Shown: positions 8,919 to 18,366, numbered from the stretch's first letter. The stretch is DNA of 64,000 bases from Ignavibacteria bacterium (GCA_016191145.1 JACPPD010000010.1:186001-250000); one strand, 5' to 3'. Numbers and translations: made by a program. Notes: generated by a model not told the origin, from the letters alone.

Positions 8919-10292
8919 TTATCTCAGAATGTGAATCATTGAAGTTCTGAAGCGCGTTTCAGAGCCCCATACCAACAGATACACGCCAGTATTCAGAGAA
9001 CCGATGTCGATTGTCTGCTGCTGCGGGTCGATTATCGCTCCGGATTCCAATCGTTCCGCATTCATTGAATAAATAGCCCACGTCTTATCGGTAATAATCG
9101 GATCCGAATCCACAACTACGAGTTGATTCCCGTTAACGAAGGTTGATAGAGATGGAGAGACTTCTTCGGCAACAGATGATGGATTTTCATCGAGGACGTA
9201 CAAACCCATTTCCGTAGCCATATAAGTTTTTTTACCAACGGTATCGCGCCTAAGCATCCAAACGTTGCGAGCAGTGTCGCCATCAGCGGTTGAATCCCAA
9301 CGGATACCTTCAAAACGCGTCCATGTAACACCTGCATCGGTTGACTTGTAAACAAGACTATCACCCTTGATAACATTTTGCAATACCGATAATTTGAAGC
9401 CCCCTACAAGTACTTCATCTATACCGGAGGGTGTTTTCAATACCTCCACTGCCCAAAAACTTGTATCGGGAAATGCAATTCTGTTCCATGATTCGCCACC
9501 ATCAACTGTTTTTAACAATCCGCCGCCGCCGGATACATTTTCTTCTGATGCTATCGTAACTACTGCGTAACCCTGCATAGGATTGTTCCTCGAAAAAACA
9601 ATCTTGGCTATCTCTGCATCCGAAGAAATCGAAAACCGATCGCCTAATACCGGAACGCGCCTCCACGAAATGCCGGCATCGTCGCTTCGGGTAATCACGC
9701 CGCCCAGACAGCCGGCAAAGAGAATGCCGGAACTGTCGGGACGCGCAGTAATCGTGCACAATCGCGTTGTGAACGATGGTGGAATGGTTGAGATGCTGTC
9801 CCATGATGAGCCTGCATCAACGCTCTTGTAAATCGAATTATATGACGAGCCTCGCGCAGCATACATGATGGTAGGTGAACGTGGATCTTCGATGATAGCA
9901 TCGGAGATAAACCACTGCCGAACAGGATTTGGATCGCGTTCTACATATTCCCAGGTTCCGCCCCCGTCGAGAGAACGCTTTATCCCATTAAACAGAAAAC
10001 CGCCAACGAAAATTGTTCCCGTATCCTGACTGCTGACAACCAGCGAAGTTATTGCGTTGTCGACGCCGACGGTACCAATTGGTACCAGCTCCCACGACAA
10101 ACCGCCATCGTTGGATCGGAATATCTGGTTGGATCGGTACCCAACGTAGAGCTTCTGTGAGTCGAGTCGGTTGATTTGCACGTTGTACGAGGTAAAGGGT
10201 AGGAGAAGCCTCCAACTCTGACAAATAGCGCTTGAACCACCAATTAACAATACTGCAACGACGGGAATGAATTTCGTAAATGCTTGCATCAA
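8919..10292 (-). CDS. secreted BNR/sortilin-like propeller protein with T9SS tail
   Basis: 457 residues with an N-terminal signal peptide ending near ICQSW. The body is a chain of Asp-box/BNR-type blades: repeated SxDGGxSW variants such as SNDGGLSWE, SLDGGGTWE, SVDAGSSWD, SDDAGISWR, TVDGGESWN and STDAGVTWT, spaced about 50 residues, as in sortilin/Vps10 and xyloglucanase-like propellers. The last 70 residues (IYSMNAERLESG, GSLNTGVYLLVW) match the layout of a T9SS type A sorting domain, so it should be exported across the outer membrane. Catalytic residues of a glycosidase cannot be identified. It is a paralogue of the next minus-strand gene and overlaps it by 4 bp; the pair arose by duplication. 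Confidence 0.78.
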   Translation of the reverse strand: MMQAFTKFIPVVAVLLIGGSSAICQSWRLLLPFTSYNVQINRLDSQKLYVGYRSNQIFRSNDGGLSWELVPIGTVGVDNAITSLVVSSQDTGTIFVGGFLFNGIKRSLDGGGTWEYVERDPNPVRQWFISDAIIEDPRSPTIMYAARGSSYNSIYKSVDAGSSWDSISTIPPSFTTRLCTITARPDSSGILFAGCLGGVITRSDDAGISWRRVPVLGDRFSISSDAEIAKIVFSRNNPMQGYAVVTIASEENVSGGGGLLKTVDGGESWNRIAFPDTSFWAVEVLKTPSGIDEVLVGGFKLSVLQNVIKGDSLVYKSTDAGVTWTRFEGIRWDSTADGDTARNVWMLRRDTVGKKTYMATEMGLYVLDENPSSVAEEVSPSLSTFVNGNQLVVVDSDPIITDKTWAIYSMNAERLESGAIIDPQQQTIDIGSLNTGVYLLVWGSETRFRTSMIHILR

Positions 10293-11668
10293 TTTTGTTT
10301 AATTAAAAGGTCAGATACCGATCCTTGTGGCGAAATGACTTGAAAAAGATAAAGGGAAGGAGCATACAATGAAAATGGGATTGTGTACGAACGAGAATCG
10401 CCGTTCAACGTCCCACGTGAAATAATCTTACCTTCGAGTCCCACAATTCTGTACTCGCTTAGACCAGGTGCAGATTCAAAGTTTAGATAAATATAGTTAT
10501 CATCGTTGTGTGCCGTCATATTTAGTGAATTCGTATTCCCCCTGACGTCAGATACACTTGTAATTCTGTCCGAAATAAACAACCCGCCAGTCGAAGCCAT
10601 CACCAGAAAAGGGAAGCCCGAACGGTAGGTGACTGCAAATCCCCAGACGTTCGACCCCACGTCTCCAATTTCATTTTCCGTCCACGGAACATCGCTAAGG
10701 TCTTCGACTGACGAATCAGCGATCCTGACGCGAAGCACTATTGAGTCACCATTGATGTAGCCTGAGTCTGCAGGATAATCAACCTGGTTGCCGCCGATAT
10801 ATAATTCGTCGCCGCTCGGAGTGGCATTGATCATTAAGGCGTACAATGATGTGTCCTGAAATCGTATGCGCTGCCATGTTTGACCATAGTCTGTGGACTT
10901 GTGCAAGCCACCATTTACCGGATTCTGACGCAGGCTATAGCCAGCCGTCATATAGACGGTGCCTGGTACAGACGGACTCCATGCAAAGTTTGCTATGTCC
11001 ATGTCGGGCAGTATGCCTGGAGACATTGTACTTGGGGTCCACGTTATTCCGCCGTTGCTCGACCGATACACATAGGCGAGGCGTCCGCCGGCAACAAGGA
11101 CATTAGCGCTATCGGGACTAACGCTAATTGCCCTCATCCTATCTGTTCCCGTCAATCCGGGAATAACGCTCAGCGAATCCCATGTTTCACCTGCATTAAG
11201 CGAGCGATACACGATTCCGTTATTGAACCGAATGGCATACATTGTATCCGGATTCTGTGGATTAAACGCAACAGCGTTGCTCCCCGGAAATTCTATCAGC
11301 GAGCCATCGCTCGATGTGAGAACTCTATTCCACGTTTCGCCACCATCGGTACTCCTGTCAATACCATCGAATGCATTTCCCCCTGCATACAAGTAGCTGC
11401 CTCGTCTGGGGTGAACCTTGAACAGCAGTATCTCCGATGCTCCGCCGCCGTTGCCAATTAATCGCTCCTCCCATGTTAGTCCGGCATCGGAGGAAATCAG
11501 AAATGTACGAGAAACATTTCCTGCGTATAAAATGGACGGATTCTCTGGATTGGCTGCAACTGAATACAGCGATCGGTTCGGAATTGATACCGTCCAAACT
11601 GTCCAAACTTGTGCGAAACAGAACGTATTTGCTAATAGCAACAGCGCCGTTGCGAATGAGGTAAACAT
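10289..11668 (-). CDS. secreted BNR/sortilin-like propeller protein with T9SS tail, paralogue
   Basis: About 459 residues with the same architecture as its downstream neighbour: signal peptide (MFTSFATALLLLANTFCFAQ), Asp-box repeats (SSDAGLTWE, STDGGETWN, SLNAGETWD, SSNGGITWT, STDYGQTWQ) and a C-terminal sorting-like domain (EYRIVGLEGKIIS, LYAPSLYLFQVIS). An in-frame Met exists at 11698, but I choose 11668. The upstream extension would be encoded by the T-tract of an intrinsic terminator (11679-11712), while from 11668 the protein begins with a clean signal peptide. It overlaps the downstream paralogue by 4 bp. Function beyond cell-surface or secreted propeller is unknown. Confidence 0.75.
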   Translation of the reverse strand: MFTSFATALLLLANTFCFAQVWTVWTVSIPNRSLYSVAANPENPSILYAGNVSRTFLISSDAGLTWEERLIGNGGGASEILLFKVHPRRGSYLYAGGNAFDGIDRSTDGGETWNRVLTSSDGSLIEFPGSNAVAFNPQNPDTMYAIRFNNGIVYRSLNAGETWDSLSVIPGLTGTDRMRAISVSPDSANVLVAGGRLAYVYRSSNGGITWTPSTMSPGILPDMDIANFAWSPSVPGTVYMTAGYSLRQNPVNGGLHKSTDYGQTWQRIRFQDTSLYALMINATPSGDELYIGGNQVDYPADSGYINGDSIVLRVRIADSSVEDLSDVPWTENEIGDVGSNVWGFAVTYRSGFPFLVMASTGGLFISDRITSVSDVRGNTNSLNMTAHNDDNYIYLNFESAPGLSEYRIVGLEGKIISRGTLNGDSRSYTIPFSLYAPSLYLFQVISPQGSVSDLLIKQN

Positions 11669-11678
11669 AACTGCACTC

Positions 11679-11712
11679 AAAAAAAAAAAAAGGGGCAACA
11701 GAACGTTGCCCC
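11679..11712 (-). terminator. intrinsic terminator after the 11733-13775 gene
   Basis: On the minus strand a perfect 8-bp stem GGGGCAAC/GTTGCCCC (11705-11712 with 11692-11699) with loop GTTCT is followed directly by 13 T residues (11679-11691). It begins about 20 bp past the stop of the 11733-13775 gene. It separates that gene from the downstream propeller genes, so those need their own promoter or readthrough. Confidence 0.88.
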
Positions 11713-11732
11713 AAATATGCAGTCTTAGTGGG

Positions 11733-13775
11733 TCACTTCAAAACTGACAATTGATGTGCTGTCTGAGCGCCATCGACATTCAGGACGACGTAATATGAAC
11801 CGCTCGCCAGGTCGGCAGTCTGCACATTCATAAAGTGAGGTCCCGAACTCAAAAAGCCATTGTAAACTTTCTTAACAGTGGTTCCTGTAACTGATAAAAC
11901 ATCAATCGAAACGTTGCCCGGTTTGTCCATGGAAAACGAAACTTCAGCGCTCTCTGAAGTTGGATTTGGCTTAATATCGCTGATGCGGAATTCAGCATTA
12001 ATATCATCGGGCTCAACAGAGTTCACATTTAGAACGTCGAGTACAGTTGTATTAATCCCATTGGGCGTGCGGACATCAACATTTGCACTCAGAAAAAGGT
12101 TGGGCATGCTTTGAATAACGCTGTACCATTGGTATTGAGAATTAACTTCTGACTTAAGAATGGTCTTATTAGTCAGGAATGGCACGTTCTCAAGATCAGG
12201 AATAATGCCCGGAATCTTTGTACCGTGATCATAATTGTCGTCGTCCGAAATATTCACCGGAGTGCTCCAATTGGAACTGGAAAGAGACCGATAAGAGACA
12301 TACACGTCTGTCGCTGCAAGGCTGTCGAGTTCGAACGTAGCGTATGAACCACTCTGATTGAAGTAAACCGTCAATGGCGGTGTGAACTGTGCAACCCTGG
12401 CGGGGTTAATGTCTATCCATTTGAGAAGAATGTTTTGTCCATTGGCTGTAATTGAAGCATCAATCTCATTTCCCTGAGGATTCACCAAATATTCCGACAG
12501 CCAAACATTGTTCGGTGAGTTTTGACCGCGTTGAAAAACTGGCGGCGTAGTTCCCTTTAATTCGGCAACTCTCGAAAGAGTCCATACTCCATTATCGAAA
12601 GATGCCTCAACCAAGTCTATGTTAAGAATAATATTCTGATCACTGGGATCGGTTTGATACACTCGGAAGAAATAGGAAAATTTCCCGACGCCAGTTGTAG
12701 CGAGTGCATCAAGATGGTATGGACCATAGACATTGATATTGTCCCACCCGTACTGTGACCTATAAGCATTGTAGGCCGACACTGGCATGCGATCGAATGC
12801 AGTCCAGTCAACACCCTGGTTCTCACTAATACTAACAGCCGGTGCACGAACATTCGGATCATCGGCAAAAATGTTGTTCACAACTACATAGACGCGACCT
12901 TCTGAGTCAACACCAATTTGTGGCTTGGCATTAAATGTCTGAGTTGTTGAAGGCGCTGCCGCAAACTGACTGTTATCCCATGCTGATGGTGTTGTGGATA
13001 TTGGGAAACTTTCTGATAAATAATCAAAGCTCCATGTACCGTATGTACCATATTGCGAACTACTATTTGTTGGATCCAGTACGCCTGCCATGTAGGCAGT
13101 GGAGTTATCACCGCTGTAACCGGTAAGGTCGCCGGTAGTCCAAAGGAAGCTGCCAGGCGCCCCCTCCACATCATCCATGTCAAATTGGAGCGGTGTACCG
13201 CTGCTGGGGTATATGGCAAGCTGACCAGACCGGTTAAAGTTTTGAGTTGATGCATCGAAAACATATTTAGATGCATAGGCAAACCAATTCAGTTGGCTTG
13301 GATCTGTTATTTGGTTGCCAGGATTTGAAACCGATAGGGATGGTAGTAGAAAAACTGTGCCAGCCCTACTGGCGATCTCTGTTCCCGGACTAAAATTGAC
13401 GCCTCGATTGCCGGACATCATAAGAATGAGCTTTCCGCCAGTGATATTCCCCGATGTGGGATCTGAAATTGGCTCCGGTTTGAGCAGGAACACTTTGTCG
13501 GTACGAGGTTCATAGATAAACGCCGACTGATCGTTAAAGTATTCGAAATACGCGCCAAATGTACTCCAAAACTGAAACTTATAGGTGAGAGCCTGGACTG
13601 AGGGCAAATCTTCTTTCACCGAAAGGAAGGGTGTGTTGGCCTGCAAGTTGGGTATTGCAATTGCTCTTTCCGGTTTCAACTGGTAATCAACGTTCGTGTT
13701 CGTTAACACTTGAGCCGACAATGTTCCAGCAGATAACAGGGCAATGCATACCCACAGATGTAGCGATAGATTCAT
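11733..13775 (-). CDS. large secreted protein with T9SS type A sorting domain
   Basis: About 680 residues. Start chosen at 13775, where MNLSLHLWVCIALLSAGTLS forms a normal signal peptide; the in-frame Met at 13850 would add 25 polar residues in front of it. The body is beta-rich, with SxNxGVxWT-like stretches (SENQGVDWTAF) suggesting a propeller-like fold, but no catalytic family is recognisable. The C-terminus (ISDIKPNPTSESAEVSFSM, SIDVLSVTGTTVKKVYNG, DLASGSYYVVL) is a textbook T9SS sorting domain. The protein should therefore be secreted or surface-attached. A strong terminator follows it, making it monocistronic. Confidence 0.8.
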   Translation of the reverse strand: MNLSLHLWVCIALLSAGTLSAQVLTNTNVDYQLKPERAIAIPNLQANTPFLSVKEDLPSVQALTYKFQFWSTFGAYFEYFNDQSAFIYEPRTDKVFLLKPEPISDPTSGNITGGKLILMMSGNRGVNFSPGTEIASRAGTVFLLPSLSVSNPGNQITDPSQLNWFAYASKYVFDASTQNFNRSGQLAIYPSSGTPLQFDMDDVEGAPGSFLWTTGDLTGYSGDNSTAYMAGVLDPTNSSSQYGTYGTWSFDYLSESFPISTTPSAWDNSQFAAAPSTTQTFNAKPQIGVDSEGRVYVVVNNIFADDPNVRAPAVSISENQGVDWTAFDRMPVSAYNAYRSQYGWDNINVYGPYHLDALATTGVGKFSYFFRVYQTDPSDQNIILNIDLVEASFDNGVWTLSRVAELKGTTPPVFQRGQNSPNNVWLSEYLVNPQGNEIDASITANGQNILLKWIDINPARVAQFTPPLTVYFNQSGSYATFELDSLAATDVYVSYRSLSSSNWSTPVNISDDDNYDHGTKIPGIIPDLENVPFLTNKTILKSEVNSQYQWYSVIQSMPNLFLSANVDVRTPNGINTTVLDVLNVNSVEPDDINAEFRISDIKPNPTSESAEVSFSMDKPGNVSIDVLSVTGTTVKKVYNGFLSSGPHFMNVQTADLASGSYYVVLNVDGAQTAHQLSVLK

Positions 13776-13968
13776 CGAGTGACTCCGCTTGTTCGTAAAT
13801 GTAGTGTTATGTGTGTTGTGGTAATTAATTCCCATTTCAACGGACTGCAAATGTACGATCGAATAATGTACTGTAACAGCGGTCCGTAAATTTGGTAAAG
13901 TTTAGTTTTGTTCCACGTGTGTGACCTTAACGCGCAAGTGTTGTTACAAGCCCCTTACCCAAATAACC

Positions 13969-15054
13969 ATGACATCAGCAGATATTCTGGCGTGCCTAGC
14001 AAATGTAATCGACCCGGACTTTCAGCGTCCTCTTGCCGAAACTGGCGCAATCCACGACGTTCGCGTAGACGGTAACACTATTCAGGTTTTTCTCGAGTTG
14101 GTACAGCCCATTCACTGGGTTGCAAGGGAAATAAACTCCGCATGCGCTTCTGCCATTGCACAGCGCTATCCACAGGCTGAAGTAGAAATTTTCGTGAGGG
14201 AAAGGGGCTTGCCAGATGCTGTCCGCAGCAAATCGCTGGCAGGTGTGAGAAATCTGATTGCCGTTGCTTCTGGCAAGGGCGGCGTCGGCAAATCATCGGT
14301 TGCTGCAAACCTTGCAATTGTGATGGCTCAAAAGGGCGCATCTGTTGGCTTGCTCGATGCAGACATCTATGGTCCATCGCAACCAACGATGTATGGAATG
14401 GCTGGCGAGGGAATGAAAGCCGAAAAAACAGAGGATGGGAAGATCATAGGTTATCCCAACGAAAGGTACGGTGTAAAAATCGCATCAATAGGGTTTGTAA
14501 TGCAGCGAGACCAGGCTGCGATACTCAGAGGACCTATGCTCGCAGGGTACTTCACAACGCTTGTTGATCAGATGCAGTGGGGCGATCTTGATTTTCTCGT
14601 TTTTGATCTGCCGCCGGGAACAGGCGACATTCAGTTAACACTAACGCAGAAAATTCCACTTACCGGTGCAGTGGTGATAACAACTCCACAGGAAATAGCA
14701 TTGGCCGACGTTCGCAGGTCAATCCAGATGTTTCGAAAAGTGAATGTTGAAGTGCTGGGTGTTGTAGAAAACATGAGCTTCTTTGTGCCGCCCGATAATT
14801 TGGATCGGCGCTATTACATTTTTGGAAGGGGCGGCGGAACTGCTGTTGCAAAGGAATTCGACGTACCGTTCCTCGGCGAGATACCAATTGACGCGAGTGT
14901 TCGAGAAGGGTCAGACAACGGCTTCCCCGTCGCTCTCAACCCCGATGCAGGAGCCGTGTACGATGCGTTTCAATCTGTTGCATCGAATATCGTCAGCCAA
15001 ATTCGAAAGAGAAATGCAGCTCATACTTCAAGTCCGGTTACCATAACAATCTAA
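13969..15054 (+). CDS. mrp: Mrp/NBP35-family Fe-S carrier P-loop ATPase
   Basis: Scaffold/carrier ATPase for iron-sulfur clusters, about 361 residues. The N-terminal 85 residues are a MIP18 (DUF59)-like domain (DILACLANVIDPDFQRPL). The ATPase core has the deviant Walker A AVASGKGGVGKSSVAANLA, LLDADIYGPSQPTMYG, and the DLPPGTGDIQLTLTQ motif. The C-terminal part has VVENMSFF, but the CxxC of many Mrp proteins is replaced (MSFFVPPDNLDRRYYIFG), so cluster binding by that motif is doubtful here. I choose the ATG at 13969 over the GTG at 13921, because MTSADILACLANV aligns with the family start. The Nfu gene lies 87 bp downstream, consistent with joint work in Fe-S assembly. Confidence 0.9.
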   Translation: MTSADILACLANVIDPDFQRPLAETGAIHDVRVDGNTIQVFLELVQPIHWVAREINSACASAIAQRYPQAEVEIFVRERGLPDAVRSKSLAGVRNLIAVASGKGGVGKSSVAANLAIVMAQKGASVGLLDADIYGPSQPTMYGMAGEGMKAEKTEDGKIIGYPNERYGVKIASIGFVMQRDQAAILRGPMLAGYFTTLVDQMQWGDLDFLVFDLPPGTGDIQLTLTQKIPLTGAVVITTPQEIALADVRRSIQMFRKVNVEVLGVVENMSFFVPPDNLDRRYYIFGRGGGTAVAKEFDVPFLGEIPIDASVREGSDNGFPVALNPDAGAVYDAFQSVASNIVSQIRKRNAAHTSSPVTITI

Positions 15055-15141
15055 CAACGTAAAATTGTTTAGGGTTTGCATTCCAACATTCCGTCACACA
15101 AGCGCTTGAACAACGAATGAATCGAGGATGGACCACATCAC

Positions 15142-15375
15142 GTGAGTATTGAAGATCGAATATTACAAGTTCTTTCCGACGTAAGACCATACCTGCAAAT
15201 CGACAAAGGCGATGTGGTATTTGTGCGTTACGAAGCGGCAACCGGAATTGTCGAACTCAGATTCACGGGCACATGTAAGGATTGTGCCATGCTACCAATG
15301 ACCATGCGTGCAGGCATCGAACGCGCCTTACGCGCTGCCATACCGGAGGTGAAGAGAATTGAATCGGTAAAGTAA
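15142..15375 (+). CDS. NifU-like (Nfu) C-terminal domain protein
   Basis: 77-residue single-domain Nfu protein that would carry a labile 4Fe-4S cluster between two monomers and pass it to apo-proteins. The CxxC motif is seen as TGTCKDCAMLPMTMRAGIE, and VKRIESV closes the domain as usual. The start is a GTG at 15142, since the nearby ATG at 15128 runs into a stop within six codons. It follows the Mrp ATPase on the same strand, so the two probably form an Fe-S assembly unit. A 29-bp tandem repeat starts 15 bp after the stop codon. Confidence 0.88.
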   Translation: MSIEDRILQVLSDVRPYLQIDKGDVVFVRYEAATGIVELRFTGTCKDCAMLPMTMRAGIERALRAAIPEVKRIESVK

Positions 15376-15389
15376 TTCCCCAAACGAGG

Positions 15390-15488
15390 AAAGATGCCGG
15401 GAGGGATATGCTGCCGGGAAAGATGCCGGGAGCGATATGCTGCCGGGAAAGATGCCGGGAGGGATATGCTGCCGGGAAAGATGCCGGG
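15390..15488. repeat. 29-bp tandem repeat, three units plus a partial
   Basis: Three consecutive 29-bp units (15390-15418, 15419-15447, 15448-15476) and a 12-bp partial. Each contains GATGCCGGGAGGGATATGC then TGCCGGG; the second unit has one G-to-C change. The same unit length and core, in the opposite orientation, recur at 32111-32228, so this is a dispersed intergenic family. Both loci lie next to stop codons. No coding or terminator function is evident; units can fold through the CCGG/CCGG arms. Confidence 0.85.
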
Positions 15489-15628
15489 GAAACTTTATCA
15501 ATAGGCTCTTAACCTATTATACCTCAAAACATTGGTGGTCTCAATTGCAGATGAATCTCAAGCTGAGGCTCTATCTAGCAAACAGAGGTCTGAGAATATT
15601 TCCCATTCATTCGTATTTTTAAAATCTT

Positions 15629-15703
15629 GGGCAGTTAGCTCAGCTGGTTCAGAGCACCTGCCTTACAAGCAGGGGGTCGGGGGTTCAAATCCCTCACTGC
15701 CCA
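15629..15703 (+). tRNA. tRNA-Val (anticodon TAC)
   Basis: 75-nt cloverleaf: acceptor GGGCAGT/ACTGCCC is perfectly paired, the anticodon stem CCTGC/GCAGG carries the loop CTTACAA with anticodon TAC, and the T arm is GGGGGTTCAAATCCCTC-like. The 3' CCA is not encoded. The tRNA-Leu gene starts 9 nt downstream, so the two are likely processed from one transcript. Confidence 0.96.
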
Positions 15704-15711
15704 CCCCAGCA

Positions 15712-15797
15712 GCAAGAGTGGCGGAACTGGCAGACGCACCGGACTCAAAATCCGGCGGGCTTCAAAACCCGTGCGGGTTCGACTCCCGCCTCTTGCA
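15712..15797 (+). tRNA. tRNA-Leu (anticodon CAA)
   Basis: 86-nt class II tRNA: acceptor GCAAGAG/CTCTTGC, anticodon stem CCGGA/TCCGG with loop CTCAAAA (anticodon CAA), a long variable arm CGGGCTTCAAAACCCG, and a T arm GCGGGTTCGACTCCCGC. The discriminator base is A and CCA is not encoded. Confidence 0.95.
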
Positions 15798-15909
15798 CAA
15801 CAATCGCACCAGCCAAAGACAAGGCATAACGGCAGAAACTCAATACTCCGAGCGTAAGCCCCAGCATGGAAACGGAATTCTTACATTGGTATGAACATGC
15901 GATTCAAGA

Positions 15910-16356
15910 ATGAATTTTATGGAAAGTAGTATCGTAGAAAAAGCTGTGCGGGTTTCTGCCGTGGCTCACCACGGACAAACGCGCACGGGCGATGAATTGC
16001 CGTTTATTATTCATCAGTTTATGGTCGCTCTGAAACTCGTATAATATAATTTTTCAGATACGGTTATTGCAGCAGATTTGACGTGGGAAGCAAAGAAAAT
16101 AAAATATATTGAATCTGTCCGAAACGGTTCCGAGGGGGCGAAGGCTGTCTCTGTTGCAGACAAAATTCACAATCTGGAAAGTCTAATGATAGCTTACGCC
16201 ATACAAGGGCCAGAGCTGTGGACAATATTTAACGTCGGCAAAAAACAGAAACGCTGGTTTGAAAATGAAGTTTTGAAAATGTTTAAGCAAACATGGAGAC
16301 ACCCACTCATCGATGAATATGAAAGTTTGCTTGAGAAAGAAAAATTGCTGGAATAA
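15910..16356 (+). pseudogene. decayed HD-domain (RelA/SpoT-hydrolase-like) gene
   Basis: Two in-frame pieces of one small HD-domain protein are visible. The N-terminal part reads VSAVAHHGQTRTGDELPFII then HQFMVALKLV and stops at TAA 16042-16044. After the stop the same frame continues FSDTVIAADL and then TWEAKKIKYIE, AVSVADKIHNLESL, ending at 16354-16356. In intact members of this family (stand-alone HD proteins resembling the SpoT hydrolase domain) VIAAxLLHDVVEDT and about 50 more residues lie between VIAADL and the Lys-rich part. That piece, including the catalytic HD pair, is missing. An internal stop plus loss of the metal site means the gene is dead unless the C-terminal piece is reused. 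It lies just after two tRNA genes, a common insertion site. Confidence 0.75.
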
Positions 16357-16447
16357 AAATTGAGCGGCTTGCCGGTTAATGCTGGCGCACATTCCGTCGG
16401 CGGAGCGGAAAGATTGGTTTTATACAGGAATTTAGGATAAAATACGA

Positions 16448-16470
16448 ACGACCCGCTATGTGCGGGTCGT
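16448..16470 (-). terminator. possible terminator after the DUF4397 gene
   Basis: A perfect 9-bp inverted repeat ACGACCCGC/GCGGGTCGT with a 5-nt loop lies 50 bp past the stop of the minus-strand DUF4397 gene. On the minus strand it is followed by TCGTATTTTATCC, an interrupted T-rich tail, so termination is plausible but weak. Confidence 0.45.
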
Positions 16471-16519
16471 CGTTCTATGAGGGGTGGGAAGAGGAGGGGT
16501 CCCACAATAAGAGGCAATT

Positions 16520-18253
16520 TCACCGCACAATAACGAGAGGGGATGTGCTGTACGATGAACCGGCTTTTACGTGCACCATATAGATGCCCGTTGCCACAGC
16601 CTCAGTCGGGATCGTATGACTCCATGATCCCGACACAATGTTCCCTAACGATTTAGAAAAAATATTCGTGCCTGTAATGGATGCAATTGTGACTGTAATC
16701 TCCGTTTCACCAGCTTGCTGACCAGATAAAATAATGTAGTCGTGTGCAGGGTTCGGCGAAATCGTGATGTGAGCTTCTGATGCAGATTCTCCTACCGTCG
16801 ACGTTCCCCTTGGGAAATTTATCATTGGTCCGCCGTCATTCGTTGCAGCATACATTCCGAGATCAGCTCCATTCGCGTTATTGGTTGGATCTGCAAAACC
16901 GGACGTCATAAGAATCAGCGATTTTCCCGCCAAGGGTATTAGGTCGGCATAAAACTGATCGAAGACCTGTCCGCCTGTCAGCGCTATCCCAATCAGATAT
17001 TTTCCGGCTTCGATGCTCACAGAACCAGTACTTGAGCCATATACAACGTCACTGGAGATCTTCGTTGTGCTATTAAGAAGGAGATCTAACGAACCGATGT
17101 CTGTTGCACCGTGGAAGAAAATGATGTCGGTATTGGACGGCGACGTAGCATTTGGCTTTACGTCTCCGATGCGAAACCCACTGAATTTTATGGAGGGGGC
17201 TCGAACATCCGGATTCGACTCAAATTGCGCAGTGTCGAGCACACCTGATGCAATCACGACGTGTCTTCCCGGATTAAAGGTGAATAGTATTGATGCTACG
17301 GTATCCTGAACTGATTCGCTTACGGCTGGTGCAATGCCAATACTCAAGGAAGTATTTGCCGGAATTGATACAAATGGTGTAGAACTTCTAAAGGCAAAGT
17401 CATCCTGGATTTTTAATGAGCCCAGGTAGAGATCAACTACCGAAAGTTCAGGATCGGACGCGTTATGAATTATTTGAACCGATGCAGATTCCACAGGAGG
17501 TGTGGAAGCGAGCACGGTAAATGGACCTCCCCGACGCGTAACCAGGAACAGTCTAAATAACAGACCATTCTGATTCGCGCCAGGACTTAGAAATCCGGAA
17601 GCAATTAGTAGCGCAGACTGCCCTTCAATCGACTTCAAATCTGCACGAAATGCTGCAATTGGATTGCCGCCAATTGGAGCAACGCTGAATACCGTTGTAT
17701 CGGCATCGAGGGTGATGTAGTCAGTTGCGAATCCGTAGTAGGCATCAGAAAAGACACGGTTTTCATTGGCATATACATCGGTTCCAATGGCATCTGTGGA
17801 TCCGTGATAGGCAAACAGGTCAACACTATTGGATAATGCAGATGCTGTACGCACGTTGCTTACTACAACTATATCAAAACCCGTTGGTTTAGCGTTCGAA
17901 CTTGGGTTGGGAGCAAACAGTGCGGGATTGAGGACACCTGTTAAAATGAGTATGATGTTTGCATTATCAGAAATGTTCACAGTGTCCCTGAAAAAAGCGT
18001 CACCTTCGCCAGTACTTGATGCGAATGCAATACTGAAGATGACCGAGCCGGTGAACGTAAGTTGGTCTACACCAGATGATGTACGGAATTGAATGTCGTT
18101 GTACTTCAGATCACCGTTCATGTATACGTCAACCATAACAAGTATCGGATCGGCACTGTTATGAACAACCTGAAGATTGGCGCTCGCTGCTTTGCCGCCG
18201 ATACTTGCACAGATGTAAGCGCACAATGTGAATATCAACCGAGCTATCACCAT
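16520..18253 (-). CDS. secreted DUF4397-repeat protein with T9SS tail
   Basis: About 577 residues. I start it at 18253 (MVIARLIFTLCAYICASIGG, a signal peptide); the open frame extends upstream to 18415 but the extra 54 Cys-rich residues look non-coding. The mature part is an internal duplication: NLQVVHNSADPILVMVDVYM in the first half and VQIIHNASDPELSVVDLYL in the second are typical openings of DUF4397 beta-sandwich domains, and each half also repeats a second similar segment (VDLFAYHGSTDAIGTDVY; IIFFHGATDIGSLDLLL). The end (ISPNPAHDYIILSG, ATGIYMVHVKAG) is a T9SS sorting domain. Probably an extracellular surface protein; ligand unknown. Confidence 0.8.
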   Translation of the reverse strand: MVIARLIFTLCAYICASIGGKAASANLQVVHNSADPILVMVDVYMNGDLKYNDIQFRTSSGVDQLTFTGSVIFSIAFASSTGEGDAFFRDTVNISDNANIILILTGVLNPALFAPNPSSNAKPTGFDIVVVSNVRTASALSNSVDLFAYHGSTDAIGTDVYANENRVFSDAYYGFATDYITLDADTTVFSVAPIGGNPIAAFRADLKSIEGQSALLIASGFLSPGANQNGLLFRLFLVTRRGGPFTVLASTPPVESASVQIIHNASDPELSVVDLYLGSLKIQDDFAFRSSTPFVSIPANTSLSIGIAPAVSESVQDTVASILFTFNPGRHVVIASGVLDTAQFESNPDVRAPSIKFSGFRIGDVKPNATSPSNTDIIFFHGATDIGSLDLLLNSTTKISSDVVYGSSTGSVSIEAGKYLIGIALTGGQVFDQFYADLIPLAGKSLILMTSGFADPTNNANGADLGMYAATNDGGPMINFPRGTSTVGESASEAHITISPNPAHDYIILSGQQAGETEITVTIASITGTNIFSKSLGNIVSGSWSHTIPTEAVATGIYMVHVKAGSSYSTSPLVIVR

Positions 18254-18328
18254 ACAGTTTTCCTCAGTAGTGCAGTGGCAATGCGGAACATTATCCATGC
18301 CCCTTACCAACAAATTCGTGTATAACAG

Positions 18329-18366
18329 ACTGCATTGCAGGGAGTCCGTTACCTGTGCAATGCAGT
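18329..18366. repeat. perfect 11-bp inverted repeat upstream of the DUF4397 gene
   Basis: ACTGCATTGCA (18329-18339) and its exact reverse complement (18356-18366) are separated by 16 nt, about 75-110 bp upstream of the chosen start of the DUF4397 gene. No T-tract follows on either strand, so it is more likely an operator or leader hairpin than a terminator. Confidence 0.5.

Noticed and set aside
13776-13850. Upstream start for the large T9SS protein
   Set aside because: The added 25 residues are polar and precede a complete signal peptide.
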